Assembly (NCBI GenBank): GCA_000231825.2
Contig: JH720298.1
Location: 1,985,779 to 2,049,778, forward strand
Length of the DNA: 64,000 nt
Direction of reading: 5' to 3'
Source: Tetrahymena elliotti 4EA
Lineage: Eukaryota > Ciliophora > Oligohymenophorea > Hymenostomatida > Tetrahymenidae
The translations under genes and the position numbers were made by a program. The notes under the pieces were generated by a model. That model searched no databases, was not told where the DNA came from, and saw nothing but the letters and a program-made list of their open reading frames with translations. This document shows, in pieces, positions 50,661-64,000 of the stretch (its first letter is position 1; each line of letters opens with the position of its first letter).

Positions 50661-52017
50661 CTTCTACTAATTAATTACTTTTCATAATTCCATCAAAAAT
50701 CAAGTTTTTTCTACATCTCTCAAAAAAATCAAAATATCTTTATCTTTTAATTGACTTATTATAATCTGAATATCTAGTTCTATTTTAAAACCTTTGACTT
50801 TATCAGTCTCTGTGAATTATCTGTTTCATTCTTTCTTTCTTTATTTATTTGTAGGTCCTTTTGTCTATTTGTTTGATTTGTTTGTTTTTATTTAATATCT
50901 TTGATTGATTTACAATTTGAAATAAAATTTTATTAAATAAGATAAGGCTATATTATAGTGACACTTTTTTAAATTTTTGAATGAAAATTTACAAAATAAA
51001 GTCAAAAATGAAAATATTTTTTATATTTTTAGGAAATAAAAAAGTGAATAAATATTTCAAATAATATGTAAAATTTTGAAGAAAGAAGTGGATTCTATTT
51101 ATTTATTTAATTAATAAGACTACTAAATTTTTTAAATACTTAAAATGTAATAATATCTACAAAACTAAGTTTAAAAATGAAAATATTTTAGATTTTTTTG
51201 AAATAAAATGGTTGAGTGAATATGCCAAAAAAAAAGTAAAAGAATGAAGAAAGAAGTGGATTGGATTGATTTAATTTAATTAAGCGTTTTTGATTTCAAC
51301 AAGTAATAGAATTTGTTATGATTTTTCATTTGATTATAGAAAATTTAATGAATGCATAAATATTAGAAAAATAAAAATGTAATGGTTATTTGAAAAATAA
51401 TTATTTTTTAATTTTTATTGATAAAATAAAGAAAGTAAGCATTTCTTTTGTTTATTGAATAAATAGTGTAAATATGCTATTTTAAGAAGTAAAAAATTAT
51501 ATGAAATGGGTTAGATAGCAAATTATGAAGAATTAATAAATTAAAAAAGATGCTTTTCATTTAAAAACATAGAAAATCATAAGATTTTTATATTCAAAAA
51601 GTTGCTATTGACCTTGTGTTAATTTGTGTGGGTATTCGTCTATATCTGTCAATTAATTATTCTTCGAAAGTTGAATTAACTGTTTTCAATTGCTTTTATG
51701 ATTTTTATAGTCAGTCAGTCACTGATAAATATTAGTGAATAAGTGAATGAATACATTTATTTGCAGATTAATCAATTAGTAAATCAATCAATAAATGAAT
51801 GAGTGAATAAATAAATAAATAGTTAATTAAATCAAAAATTAGGATTTAGTTTGATTGATTTGCGTAGTTTTTTTTGATTATCGTTTAATTTTTACAACAA
51901 AAAAAAAGATAAATAATATTAATAGATACATATATACATTTATATTTATATTATACATACATACAAACAAATAAACATAAATTATTCACAAAATCTAATT
52001 TTAAAATTTGTAGTAAT
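50661..52017. other. spacer upstream of the cyclase gene
   Basis: AT-rich spacer with AATAAATAAATA and TTTGTTTGTTT simple repeats, for example 51740-51825. Two related segments of about 130 bp lie near 50990-51110 and 51150-51280 (both carry GAAGAAAGAAGTGGATT). No gene seen. Confidence 0.5.
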
Positions 52018-55000
52018 ATGAAATCGGGAAGCTTCTATAATTAGCAAGAGGGGGCTCAAACCCTTTATGAGTAGATGATTTAGAAGCATAGGATAGAGTA
52101 GGAATAGAATGATTGTAGTTGCAACTGCCATTCAAAAATGCGACAGGCAAAAATCCAAGAGCGTATTGTAAGAATGATAAATAGTGTATTAAATATGATT
52201 AAGAATAGCTCATATGAAAATAATAAAAATAGCATTTTTCATTATGGAAAATAAGAATTTCTTAACAGAAAAATAAATGCAAAAATAATTTCTAATAAAC
52301 ATTTTTTTTTGATAAATTTTGTAAATAAAAGATTCATTTTAAGAAGGGAATCATTCAATCTGTTTTGAGTTAAAACAATTACAAAAATATTATAGTTTCA
52401 TGGGACTTAGCAGTATACTATTAAAAATTGAAGAAATGAAGATTTAATAATGAATTAATTTCTATTATTTAAAAGGTTTAAATTTTATCAGTCTTAAAAA
52501 AAATCACATACAGGAAATGGATCTATTTGATGTATTTATTAGTTATGCTCTTTCTATTATATAGACCTGAATGCAGTCCTTATACCTTCTTTTCTATTTT
52601 TGTACCTTATATTATATCAGTAATCATAAATATATGGAAGGCCATCTACACTGCTAAGCAGTATTCACAGCATGATGACCTATACAATCACCAAAAAATA
52701 GATAAACTAGTATTCATTTAGTAATTAAATAAATAGTAATCTAATATATTTTCGTATTTATTCATAGAACAATAAAAGTCATAATAAAACGATACAGCCT
52801 AAAAGCATTAAATGGAAAAATGTTGAAGTAATTTAACTAACAATTCATTAAATAGACAGTCAATTTACTTTAATTATTCTCATTTTGTTATAAAAGCTTG
52901 GTGATATTATAAGAGTTGAAGCTGGATAAAGAGCTCCAGCTGATTTAATTATTTTAGATTCATATGATTAAAGTTTCTTCATAGATTCAGATTTCTTAGA
53001 TGGAAAGTCAATACCCCAAATGAAATTATCTCTAAAACTTACTCAAAGTATTTACAAAATTATTTTAAAGTGAAATTCAACTCATAAATTTTAGAAAATC
53101 TTACAATTTTTTATTTAAATAAAGTTAGCAAATAAATTTAGGAACAAAAGGAGAAATTTTAAAATTTTAGAAGAAATTTAGTAGGGAAAATTTAATACAA
53201 AGTAAATCAAGGAGAATAGAGTTACTATTCTGGAAGTTTGAAATTAAAAGGTGATCCTACAAGCGAAAATATAACTTCTGAAAATATTCTTTATAAAAAC
53301 ACCGTTTTGCACAACACAAAATGGTAATTTCAAATTCTCTTGAAAAACCTCATTTTCCTAGTTAAAAAACTTAAACATTGATTTAAATTTAAAAATAATA
53401 ACTCTACCTAATAAAATCTAATCAATATTTGGCATACAAATTAATTAATCAAAATTTAGATATTTCATTCATAAATCATTAATAGATGTTACTCCTCACT
53501 ATTTTATTTAAAAACTCTTCTGCAAAATTTAAAATATTTTCTTGAAATATCATTCAATTTTTCTCATTTTTTAAATCAATTTTAAATTGTAAGCTAAAAA
53601 ACAATCAAAATTTTTTAAATTAAAAAATAATTTAAATCCTCTGAATTTAATAATTTTAAAAATATTTTGAATTTTTAAAAAGAAATTAAAAAATTTTTTG
53701 TTAGAAATTTGTCAATTAATGAAAATAAAGTTAATCAGGAAATAAAATAGATTAGATTTATTAAATTTTTTTCAATATTGCTTTTATTTTAGCTTTTTTT
53801 AAACAGCTTTTATAATTTTCATTCAATATTACATTAGATTTCATTTTAAATTACGTTGTTATTAATAAATTCAATTATAGATCGTTTATTGATTAGGAAT
53901 AAAAAGTTTTTGATTTTGCAGAAATGATTTATTTTTTGATAAATAGTATTAATTAATTAATTTATTTATTTGTTTGTTTTTTGATAATTGAAAATGAAGG
54001 ATATATGGGATGGTTATAGGTACTGGATGTGATTGTCAAATGGATAAGTGGAAAAAGAAAATAATATATAAAATGAGTGTGATGGATGAGATGATAGAAA
54101 AATTTTCAGGGATTTTAATAGTGCTTTTTACTTTACTTTCTATTCTTTTTAGGATTTTGATTTAGGGGAACAGTATTAAAAACTACCCTTATCTCAGTGA
54201 TCCAAACAGTCCTGATGTGAGGACTGATATTCGTAGTTTTTGGATAACATTTATTGTAGATTCTCTTCCTCTGTATATTTTTTCAGTGTCTGATATTGTT
54301 TAGATTATAGAAGCAATCAAAATACAAAAGAGATATAAAAATAAAATTCAAATTAAGAATGTTGCTGCTTTGGAAAATATTTCATTTGTTGATTGGTGTT
54401 TTTTTGATAAAACTCAGACTTTGACTTAGAATAACTTTGAAATTGAAGGTTTTATTATTGATCAGCAATATTTCACTGCATCAAATATCAAAGCTAAGAG
54501 ATTAAGATCTATGCAAAAAGATTAGAACAACAATGATGGAGATAACACTCAGAGTAAAAAGCTTAAAAGTTCTAGTTAGAATTAAAATTAAATTAAGATT
54601 AGCTATAAATAAAATAGTAATGGATATTCTCCAGAATATGATTTATAGTAGCAGCAACAAAGCTAAGGATAGGCAATTGTTAGTATTAAAAATAAAGTTA
54701 GTCAAGTGCAAGCGCAAGTTAATATGACAGATTTAACTTCAGGCTAGGAAGATGAAGAGGAAAGTAAGAATGATAAAAAAGATTAAGAGAATTAATAAGA
54801 TAACAATAATAATAACAATATGTAGCAATAATATTAATAGTAAGAATATGATGATTATTAGATTCCTGAAGAGAAATTAAAACAATATAGAGTGTAAATA
54901 GAAAAAATTGATGAGGCTGGTGAAAGTATTTTAGCTAATTCCTCTTAAGTTGACTCTGATAAGAATTATGCCAAATTAAAGCATTAGAATTCATTATAAT

Positions 55001-58000
55001 TGAAATAATCCCATTACAATAATAGTCAAATTACTAAACCTCATCAGAATAGATTGCGTTAGCTTACTGATAATTGTTTAAATGTGGGTTCAGATGTTAG
55101 CATACCTCAGTCACTAGAAATGAAACATGACACAGATTAATTCAAATCAAATAGTGAATAGCAATCTAAAGATCCCTCTCCTCCCTCAAGACCTCCTTTA
55201 AATTAAAAATATAATAATAGCTTAAATATTTCTATGCAAAGCTAGCAAGATTCAAATACAAAAGCAGATAAATATTAAACAGATTAACTAGGATATGAAC
55301 ACTAAGAAACTAACAGAGATTTAGTATTAAATCAAGAATTTATCTCTCCTTAAATTACATCAAGAGAAAACTAAATTCTGTAAAAATCAAGTAAAGAAGG
55401 AGGAAGTTTAGGCACAGAAGGAAACTCTGATACTGAATCTTAAAGTCCATTAGACAGTCCTTAAAAAAGGAGATAGCGTTAATAAGGAAATTAAAATCCT
55501 CATGATCATGATTTTGATGATATTCCTTAAGAAGGTTTCAGAAGTATTAGTGTTAAATCCTTTTAGCTTCATTATGAAGGGGGAGTTAGTATTCCAAATT
55601 TTGATTCTGAAAGAGAAAAAACCAATACAAATTCTAAATTATATCTAAACCCTTCGTTTATTCAAAAGACTGAAGAAGATTAGTTGAATACCCCTAGCAA
55701 CTATGATTTTAGAGTCAGTTCTCCAAGCTTCTAAGGTCTTCTTAATTCAACCAAAGCATTTTCAAAGCACCAAAGAAAATTTGAATTTTTTGATCACAAC
55801 AGCAGCTAAAACTAAATATCAACTGACCATGACCAAATCATGATAAGCAATTTACAAAAACAATACAGCAAAGTCAGCGAAGTAGAGGAAGACAATCAAG
55901 AAGATACACCCTAAAACAAAAATGATGCCAAACAAAAAAACAACTAAACCCTTGACTATATGTAAACAAGTCACAGCCATGAAGATTTAAATTAAATTGA
56001 TGATTTAAATGAAAAATCAAATAAAGTGGGATAAAATATAGCAAATTAGGAATAGAAAAATGAACAAATAAATTAAGAGGAAAAAGGTAATACCAATCCT
56101 AAAAACAACGGTAATTATTAAAAAAAATTAAAAGCTCAAAAATAAAACAAAAAATCTTCCTCCCTATTTTACTTTTATTCATTTATTTTATTATCTATTT
56201 GAAATTATTAATTCAAAACACAATATTATTTTTTTGGTAAATTATAGTAAAACTTTCTTTAAAATATAAAAATTGAAGAAATTAAAATAGCTAAATAATT
56301 TCCTTTCAAATATTTTTTAACAATTTTTTGAATCATCTTTTGGCTCTAAAAAAGGAGAATGTTTTTGAATTAAAACATAAAATCAAACATTTTTTAATTA
56401 TTTTGATAAAAAAAAGAAAAATGTGTGATAACTTACCTTTTTTTGATTTTTGTTTCCAACTGAATAATATAATAATTTAATGCAAAATTAATACTTAAAC
56501 TTTTCAAAATCTTAAATAAAAAATGTTAATATTTTGTCATAACTCTAAGAAAATTTAATATTTTATTGTTTAAATATGAATAAAAGCTGAACTACCTAAA
56601 TTTGGATTGACATTGGCTTAGGATTAATTGAAGTAGGGTGAAGGAGATGTAAATGTATTTGAGAGTTAAGAGTTGAAATCGGATAAAGTGAAAGAAGAAA
56701 ATGATGAGGAACCTGAGAATGGGTCTCCAATAAAGTTTTCTAACTCTAAATCTTCATCTTCTTATCCTAAAAGTGGTCCTCAGTCTCCTTACAGACCAAG
56801 TAAATTTGCTCAGTCTTCTTTAGATGAAGAGAGCATTAAAAAAAAAAGCGATGAGCCTTAGCTATAAACACCTCCTAAATTATTTTAGGGTGGAACAATC
56901 TAATACACAGAGTAAAAAACTATGCAATTTGGATCAGATTCTGGGAATGCTGATGAATAAAATTAAATTGCAAATGAATAATCTGATAACAAAAAATAGC
57001 AATCAAATTCTGAATTTGATTAATATTTTATTTCCAATTTTGAAGCAATTAAAGCTAAAGCAGATTAGCTTCAAAAAAAGCACCCTATTTATTCTTTCGG
57101 GACATACAGCTTTTAAAAGTTAGGATCTGGCATTTAAAGTTAGAATGGTACTGGAACTTTAGATAATATATCTTAGCCCACATCTCCTATACCAATTGGC
57201 AATCATAATCCAAATATAAATTTTACTTCAGAAGAGGCAATGGCTGAACAAGAAAAGAAAATAAAAGAAAGATTATTTAAATTGCAACTGTAAAATTAAC
57301 AAAATTTATTTGATTAAGGAGGCTCTTTAGGAAATATTTAAACTCCTCAGTTGCCATAAAGTAATGAAAATTAAAAGTTATTCAGATTCAGCAGCAAAGA
57401 AAAAGATTCTCCTTTACCCTAATAACATTTTAAATAAAATACTTTTATATCATAAAACTCTTTCAATAATAACAACAATAATATTACTCTTAATTTAGAT
57501 CACACTTCAAGCAAATATGTTACATTAAAAAGCAATGAAATAATGAATAATTCTATCAAAGAAAGTAAAGAAAATATTCAGAGTAGTGTTATAAATTATC
57601 AAAAGGATGATTTCAATTCTATCATTAATAACTAATTCAAACTTAGCTATTAAGCCTTGACAAATCTTAAAGATTCTGATTTAGAATCTCAAGGCTTCGT
57701 TTAAGTTGAAGATTTCTAAATCATTGAAAAAGAAAATTTAGAATAAAAATAAATGAAAAAGTATGATAGTTTCATTAAAGCTGTTATGCTATGTCGTTAG
57801 TGGAAACTTAAAATGTTACCCAATTCAGAATTTTACACAATTGAATTCCTCAAACCTGAAGATGAAAGCATATCAAAGTTCTTTAGAAATCTTAAGGTCA
57901 CTTTATAAGTTGGAACAAAGAGGGAATTAGAAGGCAAATGTTATTTTCATTTACCAAATTTAAATAGCAGCAATAAACTCTAAATTATTGTTTAAAACTA

Positions 58001-61000
58001 CCCATCTCCTAAAAAACCAAACACTCTCTTTGCAATAGTATAAGACCATTTCATGGGTACTTACCACCTTTATGTTAGAAGTGATGCTTCACTACTAGGT
58101 AAATTTAATTCATATTTCTAATAAAACACAAAAAAAAATTATTTCTAGATAAAATGAATCTTAACACTCAGCAGAAGCAGACATTAACACAATATTTTGA
58201 AACCAAAATGGAGCATGGATAAAGAGTCCAATTATATGGTTAGAGATCCCTCCTAAACAAAGATGTTCAAAATTTCTTAGTAAAATACCATCAAATAAAA
58301 TCTGCTCACTTTGACGATTAGGTAAATTAATTATTTTTCCACATTATCTAATATTTAAATTAATTAATATGTCCTTTTTACGTTTTGAAATAGACCCGTT
58401 AATATGATGATCTCTTTGGAGAAATAGAGTATGATCTTGAATATTTGGGTGTTCTTTTTATCTCAAATGATTTAAATAAGGGTGTTGTCAATTATGTGAA
58501 TCAATTAGATAATCTACTTGTAAAAATGGCTATCTTGAGTGGAGACTCTCATGAATATGTGATGCAAACTGCCAAGTCCTCTACAATTTTGGAAGATGAC
58601 ATGGAAAATATTAAAATCGAAGGAGAAAATCATAATGATATAGAATCAAGTATCAAATAACACATATCATAAATTAAAAAGTAAATGTTTTCTTCTGGAA
58701 AGGCTGATTATGAAGAATTTGAATTACCAGATAACAGCTAAATGGCAAAGTCTGAAGCTAACAAATAAGATAATGACAACGCTTTTGTGCAAACAAATGC
58801 AAATAAACTTAGTTAAAGGCCTACAAGAAGATTATCAAAAAAGGTTACAAAGGCCTAGTATTATAATCAATTACAAAATGCTTTAGATTCATTATAAAAA
58901 AGAGTTGTTATCATCAAAGGTAGCTAGCTAAAAATTATAGCATCTAATCCTACTCTAGAAGCCCATTTTTTCTTCTTAATTGCTAATTCAGACAGAATTA
59001 TAGGAACCGAGCTAACTGCGATTTAAAAAGGTAATAATTTAACCTTAATCATTGAATTCATTAGTTTTTAAATTAAAATTTTTATAAAATAGGATATTTT
59101 GTTGAGATAATTAAGCATATTGACTCAAATTCTAAAGTGATGTCTATTGGAGATGGATACAATGACTGCTTAATGATGCAAATAAGTGATGTTTCTATAG
59201 AGGTTTCAAATACAAATTCTTTTTTACTGTAGTAGTAATAAAATTAAAAGCAAGCATTTGAGTAAAAGAGCTAATAATCTCAAATGAAAAAAACTTAAGA
59301 TAAACTAATAATTGGTAAAAAGAATATTTAATAGAGAAAGAACGTTTAGAAAAATGAACAACTGTAAAAGAAATAAAAAGAGGTATCTGATAGTATTATT
59401 GATAAAACAAGAATCAGTAATAATACAGGAGATATTTTCTTTAAGTTACCAGATTTTAGTTTGATTTAATAGTTCTTATTCAGAGAAAATCACAATTTAG
59501 CAAGAAGGAAGTATTTTATAATTTTTGAAGCATTCTATTAATCATTTATGTATACAATTCTTAATTTCTGCTTGAATGTAGATAGACTCTCATCATCTAC
59601 TCTTTTTAATTCTGTCGATTATGTAAATTCTTTTTTATTTTCAATTTAAACTTACATTCATTTATCATAACAAATTAGGTTGTTTTTTACATCTTCTTTT
59701 TTGGTTTCAAGCTAACCTTTTTCAGTAGTTAATACAATAACACTTTGATTTCTATTTTGAATGAAAGATATACTCCTTTCATTTATAACTTTAATGCAAG
59801 CTTTTTGGAGAGAGCTTAATCATTTATAACTTTCTTTTTAGTTAGCATTTTTCCAGCTATCATTGATTCCATTTTAATTCTTGTTGTTGTTACATTGCTT
59901 GAAAATATAAATTAATCTATGGATCTGATGAGAGCTTATGTGATTTTAAATCTAATATTAGTCAATACACTACGTTTACATAACAATTATGAATGCGAAA
60001 ACTATTAAGAAAATTTAAAAATATTTGAAAAGCAAAATAGCAAAATAAGCTCAAAGAGTGCTCCAGTAGCAAACTAATTATAAAATTTAAAAGATAAAAC
60101 AACATCTTTAGATGATGTTCTAAGAGTTAAAGATCCTGTTTAAAAAAATCATAAAATATTATTAAAAATTAAATAATTTCTAAAATCTAATCTTCTTTGG
60201 ATGCTAGTTTTTGATCTAGTTATTTATTTTGCATATTTCGGAATTAATTACTAATATGCTCATTAACAAAAGAACTCTCCCCAATAAGCTTTTGACATTC
60301 AAGAACTATTATAATATAGTGATTGTTATCTAGGAATCTTTGTAGTCATCTGCCTCTCTAAAATATTCAATTACTTCTACATTGGCTTCATCAAAAGAAA
60401 ATATGTTGACAAAGAAATCAGCGAACTTACTGAATTTATCAGTGAAAGCAAGTAAATTAACTGGAGAGATGTTTATCACCGCTCACAAAATCTCATTACT
60501 TTCTATAAAAAACCTATTGAAAGCATTATAAAAAAGATCTTTGCTAAAGTCAAAATGGACATTAATGTAGAACAAAGTAAAAATTTTTAATTTCTTTGAT
60601 TTTTTAAATATTAAAATCAGCTTTAATTTTAAATCATAATTTTAATCATAGAATTCATCATTCATTCATCCATTCATTTAAATAAATAAATATTTTACAT
60701 TTAAACAAAAAAAACAAACGAACAATTTATTATTGAAATTTCACTTAAATTTATTAAAAAATTATGGTTTTGATATTATGTTTAAATATCTCTTAAAAAC
60801 TATAGAACTAACATCAACCATACACACAATACCACCTAAAAAATTTTCAGAATCTGTTTTGTTTAATTCATATGGATTATTATCCAGAATAAACAGAGTT
60901 TTATGTGTGAATACATCAATTATAAATTTATTATTAAATATTTCAGCAAAATGTGAGTTTTTGTTTGAAAAAATTTTATTCAAAGAAAATCAGATAAAAA

Positions 61001-64000
61001 ATTTTAAATAAAATTATTTGTTAAAACTATCAAAAAAAAAAAGAGGATAAAAGCTGATGAATATTTTCTATGAAAAAAAAATGGATTAAAAAAATAAAAT
61101 GATTTACAATTTTTCTCATAATTTTTTATGAATTAAATAAACACTTTATTGAATAAAAATAGTATTAAGCCCTGACGATTATCATTAACAGTAAGAGTAA
61201 GAAGAATATAGTAAATACACTCTTGAGTTTATATCAAAAAAGCTTATGGCCCAATTTAACCATCTCATGAAACCAACAAAGATAAAATAAGCTAGAGCAA
61301 TTTTAGTAGCTCTGATAATTTTGAATATTCTTCTGATAATATTTACAAGTATATTTGATGAATAACTAGATGAAGTTGTGATCAACTCTAAATTCACTAA
61401 TCTTGAAGATTTATTAATTCTTATTGCTTTTACAGGAATTCTGTTAATTTTTGCTATATTTTTCTACACAAGCTTTGGAAAAGAAAAGTTTAACTTTTTA
61501 ATTATTTCAGTAATTTATTTCTTTATTTTTGAAATCTTAACAAAGTTTATATAAAATGAAAGGTTCTTATCTACTTTAGTTTGTATTAAGTTATCTTTCC
61601 ATGGGCTTTAGAACAAATTTTATCAATGAAATAGTTGATTATCTTCTTGGTAATATCTTATCTACCTATTCCTATCCACTTAATACTCATCCATCATTTT
61701 TTACTTGTGATCAACTAAATAGCATGGTAATAATTATCTCTGAGTAGATAGATATCTTTTAATTCAAAATATATTTTAATAGGTTCATTTATCACTAATC
61801 ATGTGATGGTGATACATGTCTTCTAAAATCAGTAGATGATTTCAGTGACTAATTCTCTAATTATGAAGCTTATTTATTTATTAATATAATTACTTTTTAC
61901 ATACACATTACTTTAAATGGTGTCTTGGGTTAATACTTCTTCATAAAAAATCAAAATATTCGCTATCTGCAAATCAGAAAACTCAAAGAAGAAAAGAGCT
62001 TATCCTCTGATGTCTTAGGCCTTCTACTCCCTGAATTTGTTAAAGATGAGGTAAACCATTATTAGACTTTCAAAATTCTACTAAAAAGAGAAATAAAAAT
62101 TTTCTTAATTTAATTAAAAGTGATAGATTTTTTTCATTGAAAAAATAATATTTAATATTTGACTGCTACCATAATATTATCAAAAAAGTATCTTTTATTT
62201 TAGCAAGTGATAAAATTTCAATGAAAAAAACAATATGTTTTACTCTATAAAAATAAAAGGTTAAAATTTAGTTTGAAATGAAAAAATTTTAAATATTTGT
62301 TTGATTTAAATTTTTAAATGAATGAAAATATTGAAATAAAAGATAAAATTTAATAAAAACTAGAAAATAATTTAATAAAATATAAAATATTTAGGTTAAT
62401 CAGTGCTAGGGAGAATACCTTATTGAGAAGTCTTCAGATAATGTTTTAATTTTATTTTGTGATATTTATCAATTTGATAAAGTACTTTCAGAAGAAGGTG
62501 AAAGAATCACAGAACTTTTAGATAGTTTATTTAGATAATTTGATATTTTGTGCAAATAAGAGGGAATACAAAAGATAGAAACAGGTAATTAATTATTTCA
62601 CTTCGACATTTAGTTAAAAAAATTAAATTATTAATAAAGTTGGTAAAACATATATGGCTTGCGGTGGTTTGAAAGACATTGAAAAGAGACTTCCAAAAGA
62701 AATTCTAAGATATGATGTTGGTGAGAGAATTATAAACCTTGCCATATAAATGATTATAAGGGCAAGTTAAGTCACTTGGGGATTAAATGATTAGAATTAA
62801 GGTATTGCTTTGAAAATAGGTATTAATAGTGGTCCTGTTATTGCAGGAGTCATTGGTCTTCATAAACCACAATTTTCTCTAATAGGAGATACTGTTAATA
62901 CAACTTCAAGAATTTGTGCAAATTGTAAGGAAGTAAGTTTAATTTACATTTAAATTTATCAATTCTTATTTAAAAAATTAATGAGAAATTCATCAATTGT
63001 TTTTAAAAAATGAAAATGAAGACATAATATTAAATTAAATAGGGACAAATAAGCGTTTCATAAAAAGTGTATGAAAGAGTGAAAGGAATTAAGCCTGAGT
63101 GGTCATTTAAGTAGCATTAATTTGATGCTAAAGGAAAAGGTATTCTAACCTGCTACTACATTAATATTAGGTATTCATGATTAATTTTTTGTATTATTTA
63201 CTTTACTCTTTATTTAATAGGGATGAGAGCGCTCTAATTTAACCTATGAGCGCAGCAAATAGATTAAGTACTATGCAAATAAGCAGAACCCCTTTAATTA
63301 TGTTAAAGAGCATCAATAACTAAGAAAAGTTTATCTAAGGGTTATAAGGTGGAAAGTTGAATTCAATAAACAGCTATTCAATTTAGCAAAATATTGGTAA
63401 AATATCTAATTCTTTTTTTATAGAAAAAGCTAAAATGAGATTTTGTTAAATAAATTTAAATAAAATAGGAGGATATTCTTCAAATAGCTTGCAAAATTCA
63501 CAAAACATAACAAAGCAAGTTAAACTTAAAGATGTTTATGAAAATGATAAAATGATGAATAGAAAAAACTAAAACAAAAAGAAAACTGTTTATTACAATG
63601 ACTTGATGGATATGGATTTGAGTCCAAGCAACAAATCAAATATGTAGCAGAGTGAATTCAATGGGAATATTCAGTCTCCTTCTGTAGTCAGTCCTATACC
63701 AAAGTAAGAAAATACTTCTATGGACGATAGTATCAAAAAATACCATCGCAACGACTTTGTTAAAGAAATACAAGAAAGCAAGCCTCCTGTCGGTAATTAA
63801 GTCCAGGCAGCTACTGTCAACTTCTTATCTGTCGACACCCCAATTAAACCATGTAAATTTTTTAAAGAATTTATTCAATAGTATTCATAAATTGATAATA
63901 AATTATTAAATCAATTAATCTTTAAGGAATTTATTTATAAATCTTAAAAAAAATGAATTAAAAAATGTTTAAAAGAGTCCATTAATAAACGTTATAAAGC
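52018..64000 (+). CDS. P4-ATPase / guanylyl cyclase fusion (3' end outside window)
   Basis: ATG 52018 opens a P4-ATPase-like half. M1-M2 read [13 protein letters not shown] and [16 protein letters not shown]; the A-domain has [20 protein letters not shown] with DGKS where P4 enzymes have DGET. M4 is followed by DKTQTLT (Asp codon 54406), Gly replaced by Gln. A Q/N/S-rich loop of about 1000 residues follows (54480-57730), then the N-domain, LSGDSHEY instead of LTGDK, and an intact-looking hinge [12 protein letters not shown], then M5-M10 to 60576. Intron 60577-61162 joins in phase to six more helices (exons 61163-61509, 61563-61726, 61783-62050, ending [12 protein letters not shown]) and a class III cyclase domain (62395-62584, 62640-62932, 63043 on): [47 protein letters not shown]. 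Fusion of a P4-ATPase-like domain to a guanylyl cyclase with 6TM-C1-6TM-C2 layout is established for ciliates and apicomplexans. The linker after C1 runs to about 63850; the second TM set and C2 must lie beyond 64000. Confidence 0.93.
60577..61162 (+). other. intron joining the ATPase and cyclase halves
   Basis: The exon before ends GTA GAA CAA A (phase 1) and the exon after starts TA TTA AGC, giving an uninterrupted frame with GT...AG ends. If not spliced, the frame stops at TGA 60597-60599, which would make two separate genes. The phase match and the known fusion architecture favour splicing. At 586 bp it is longer than most introns here and contains a segment open on both strands. Confidence 0.7.

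Noticed and set aside
60597..60599. TGA as the end of a separate P-type ATPase gene, with an independent cyclase gene after it
   Set aside because: A GT donor at 60577 and acceptor at 61162 join the halves in phase, no convincing ATG starts a separate cyclase gene, and the ATPase-cyclase fusion is the known ciliate architecture.
1..64000. tRNA, rRNA, CRISPR arrays, operons, ribosome-binding sites
   Set aside because: No tRNA cloverleaf with A and B boxes, no rRNA blocks and no spaced identical repeats were seen; bacterial signals do not apply to a ciliate nuclear genome.

Overview
The window looks like macronuclear DNA from an oligohymenophorean ciliate of the Tetrahymena type. It is extremely A+T rich, and real genes read through TAA and TAG as glutamine and stop only at TGA. 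Introns are short, AT-rich and GT...AG, and introns and spacers are almost free of G/C. Standard-code ORFs therefore miss nearly every gene. The gene models below were built by hand with the ciliate code; for several, every splice phase and exon length was checked and closes in frame.

Layout, left to right. 1-321: first exon of a leucine-rich-repeat (LRR) gene on the minus strand that runs off the left edge. About 500-1310: weak small plus-strand gene. About 1455-1570: possible structured RNA. About 2040-2680: decayed Tc1/mariner-type transposase. 3576-6840 (-): coiled-coil protein. 8418-9389 (-): 236-residue protein with a beta-rich N-terminal domain and a Q-rich tail carrying a clathrin box. 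11469-16596 (+): complete P4-ATPase (lipid flippase), 7 exons, 1188 residues. 17395-22341 (-): EAG-like K+ channel with cyclic-nucleotide-binding domain and a CCHC zinc knuckle, 1462 residues. 22768-23527 (-): dynactin p27 (DCTN6). 24890-25819 (-): BSDC1-like protein. 27277-28589 (+): SHIPPO/STPGR axonemal protein. 29047-35951 (-): tandem array in which each exon of about 90 nt encodes exactly one 30-residue LRR, arranged as two adjacent genes or blocks. 37745-38200: decayed LRR copy. 38566-48095 (+): 3018-residue protein with a giant E/Q-rich repeat region followed by a RecQ4-like helicase module whose catalytic motifs are eroded. About 49560-50660 (+): uncertain split gene. 52018 to beyond 64000 (+): P4-ATPase/guanylyl cyclase fusion with a catalytically altered ATPase half; the second cyclase domain lies outside the window.

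The genes do not form an operon; neighbouring genes alternate strand. Themes are membrane signalling (flippase, K+ channel, cyclase fusion), cilium and microtubule motor parts (SHIPPO, dynactin p27, coiled-coil protein), and fast-evolving tandem repeat coding (the LRR exon array and the E/Q repeats). The most unusual items are the modular LRR exon array with higher-order duplication, and the RecQ4-like pseudo-helicase attached to about 2300 residues of E/Q repeat.
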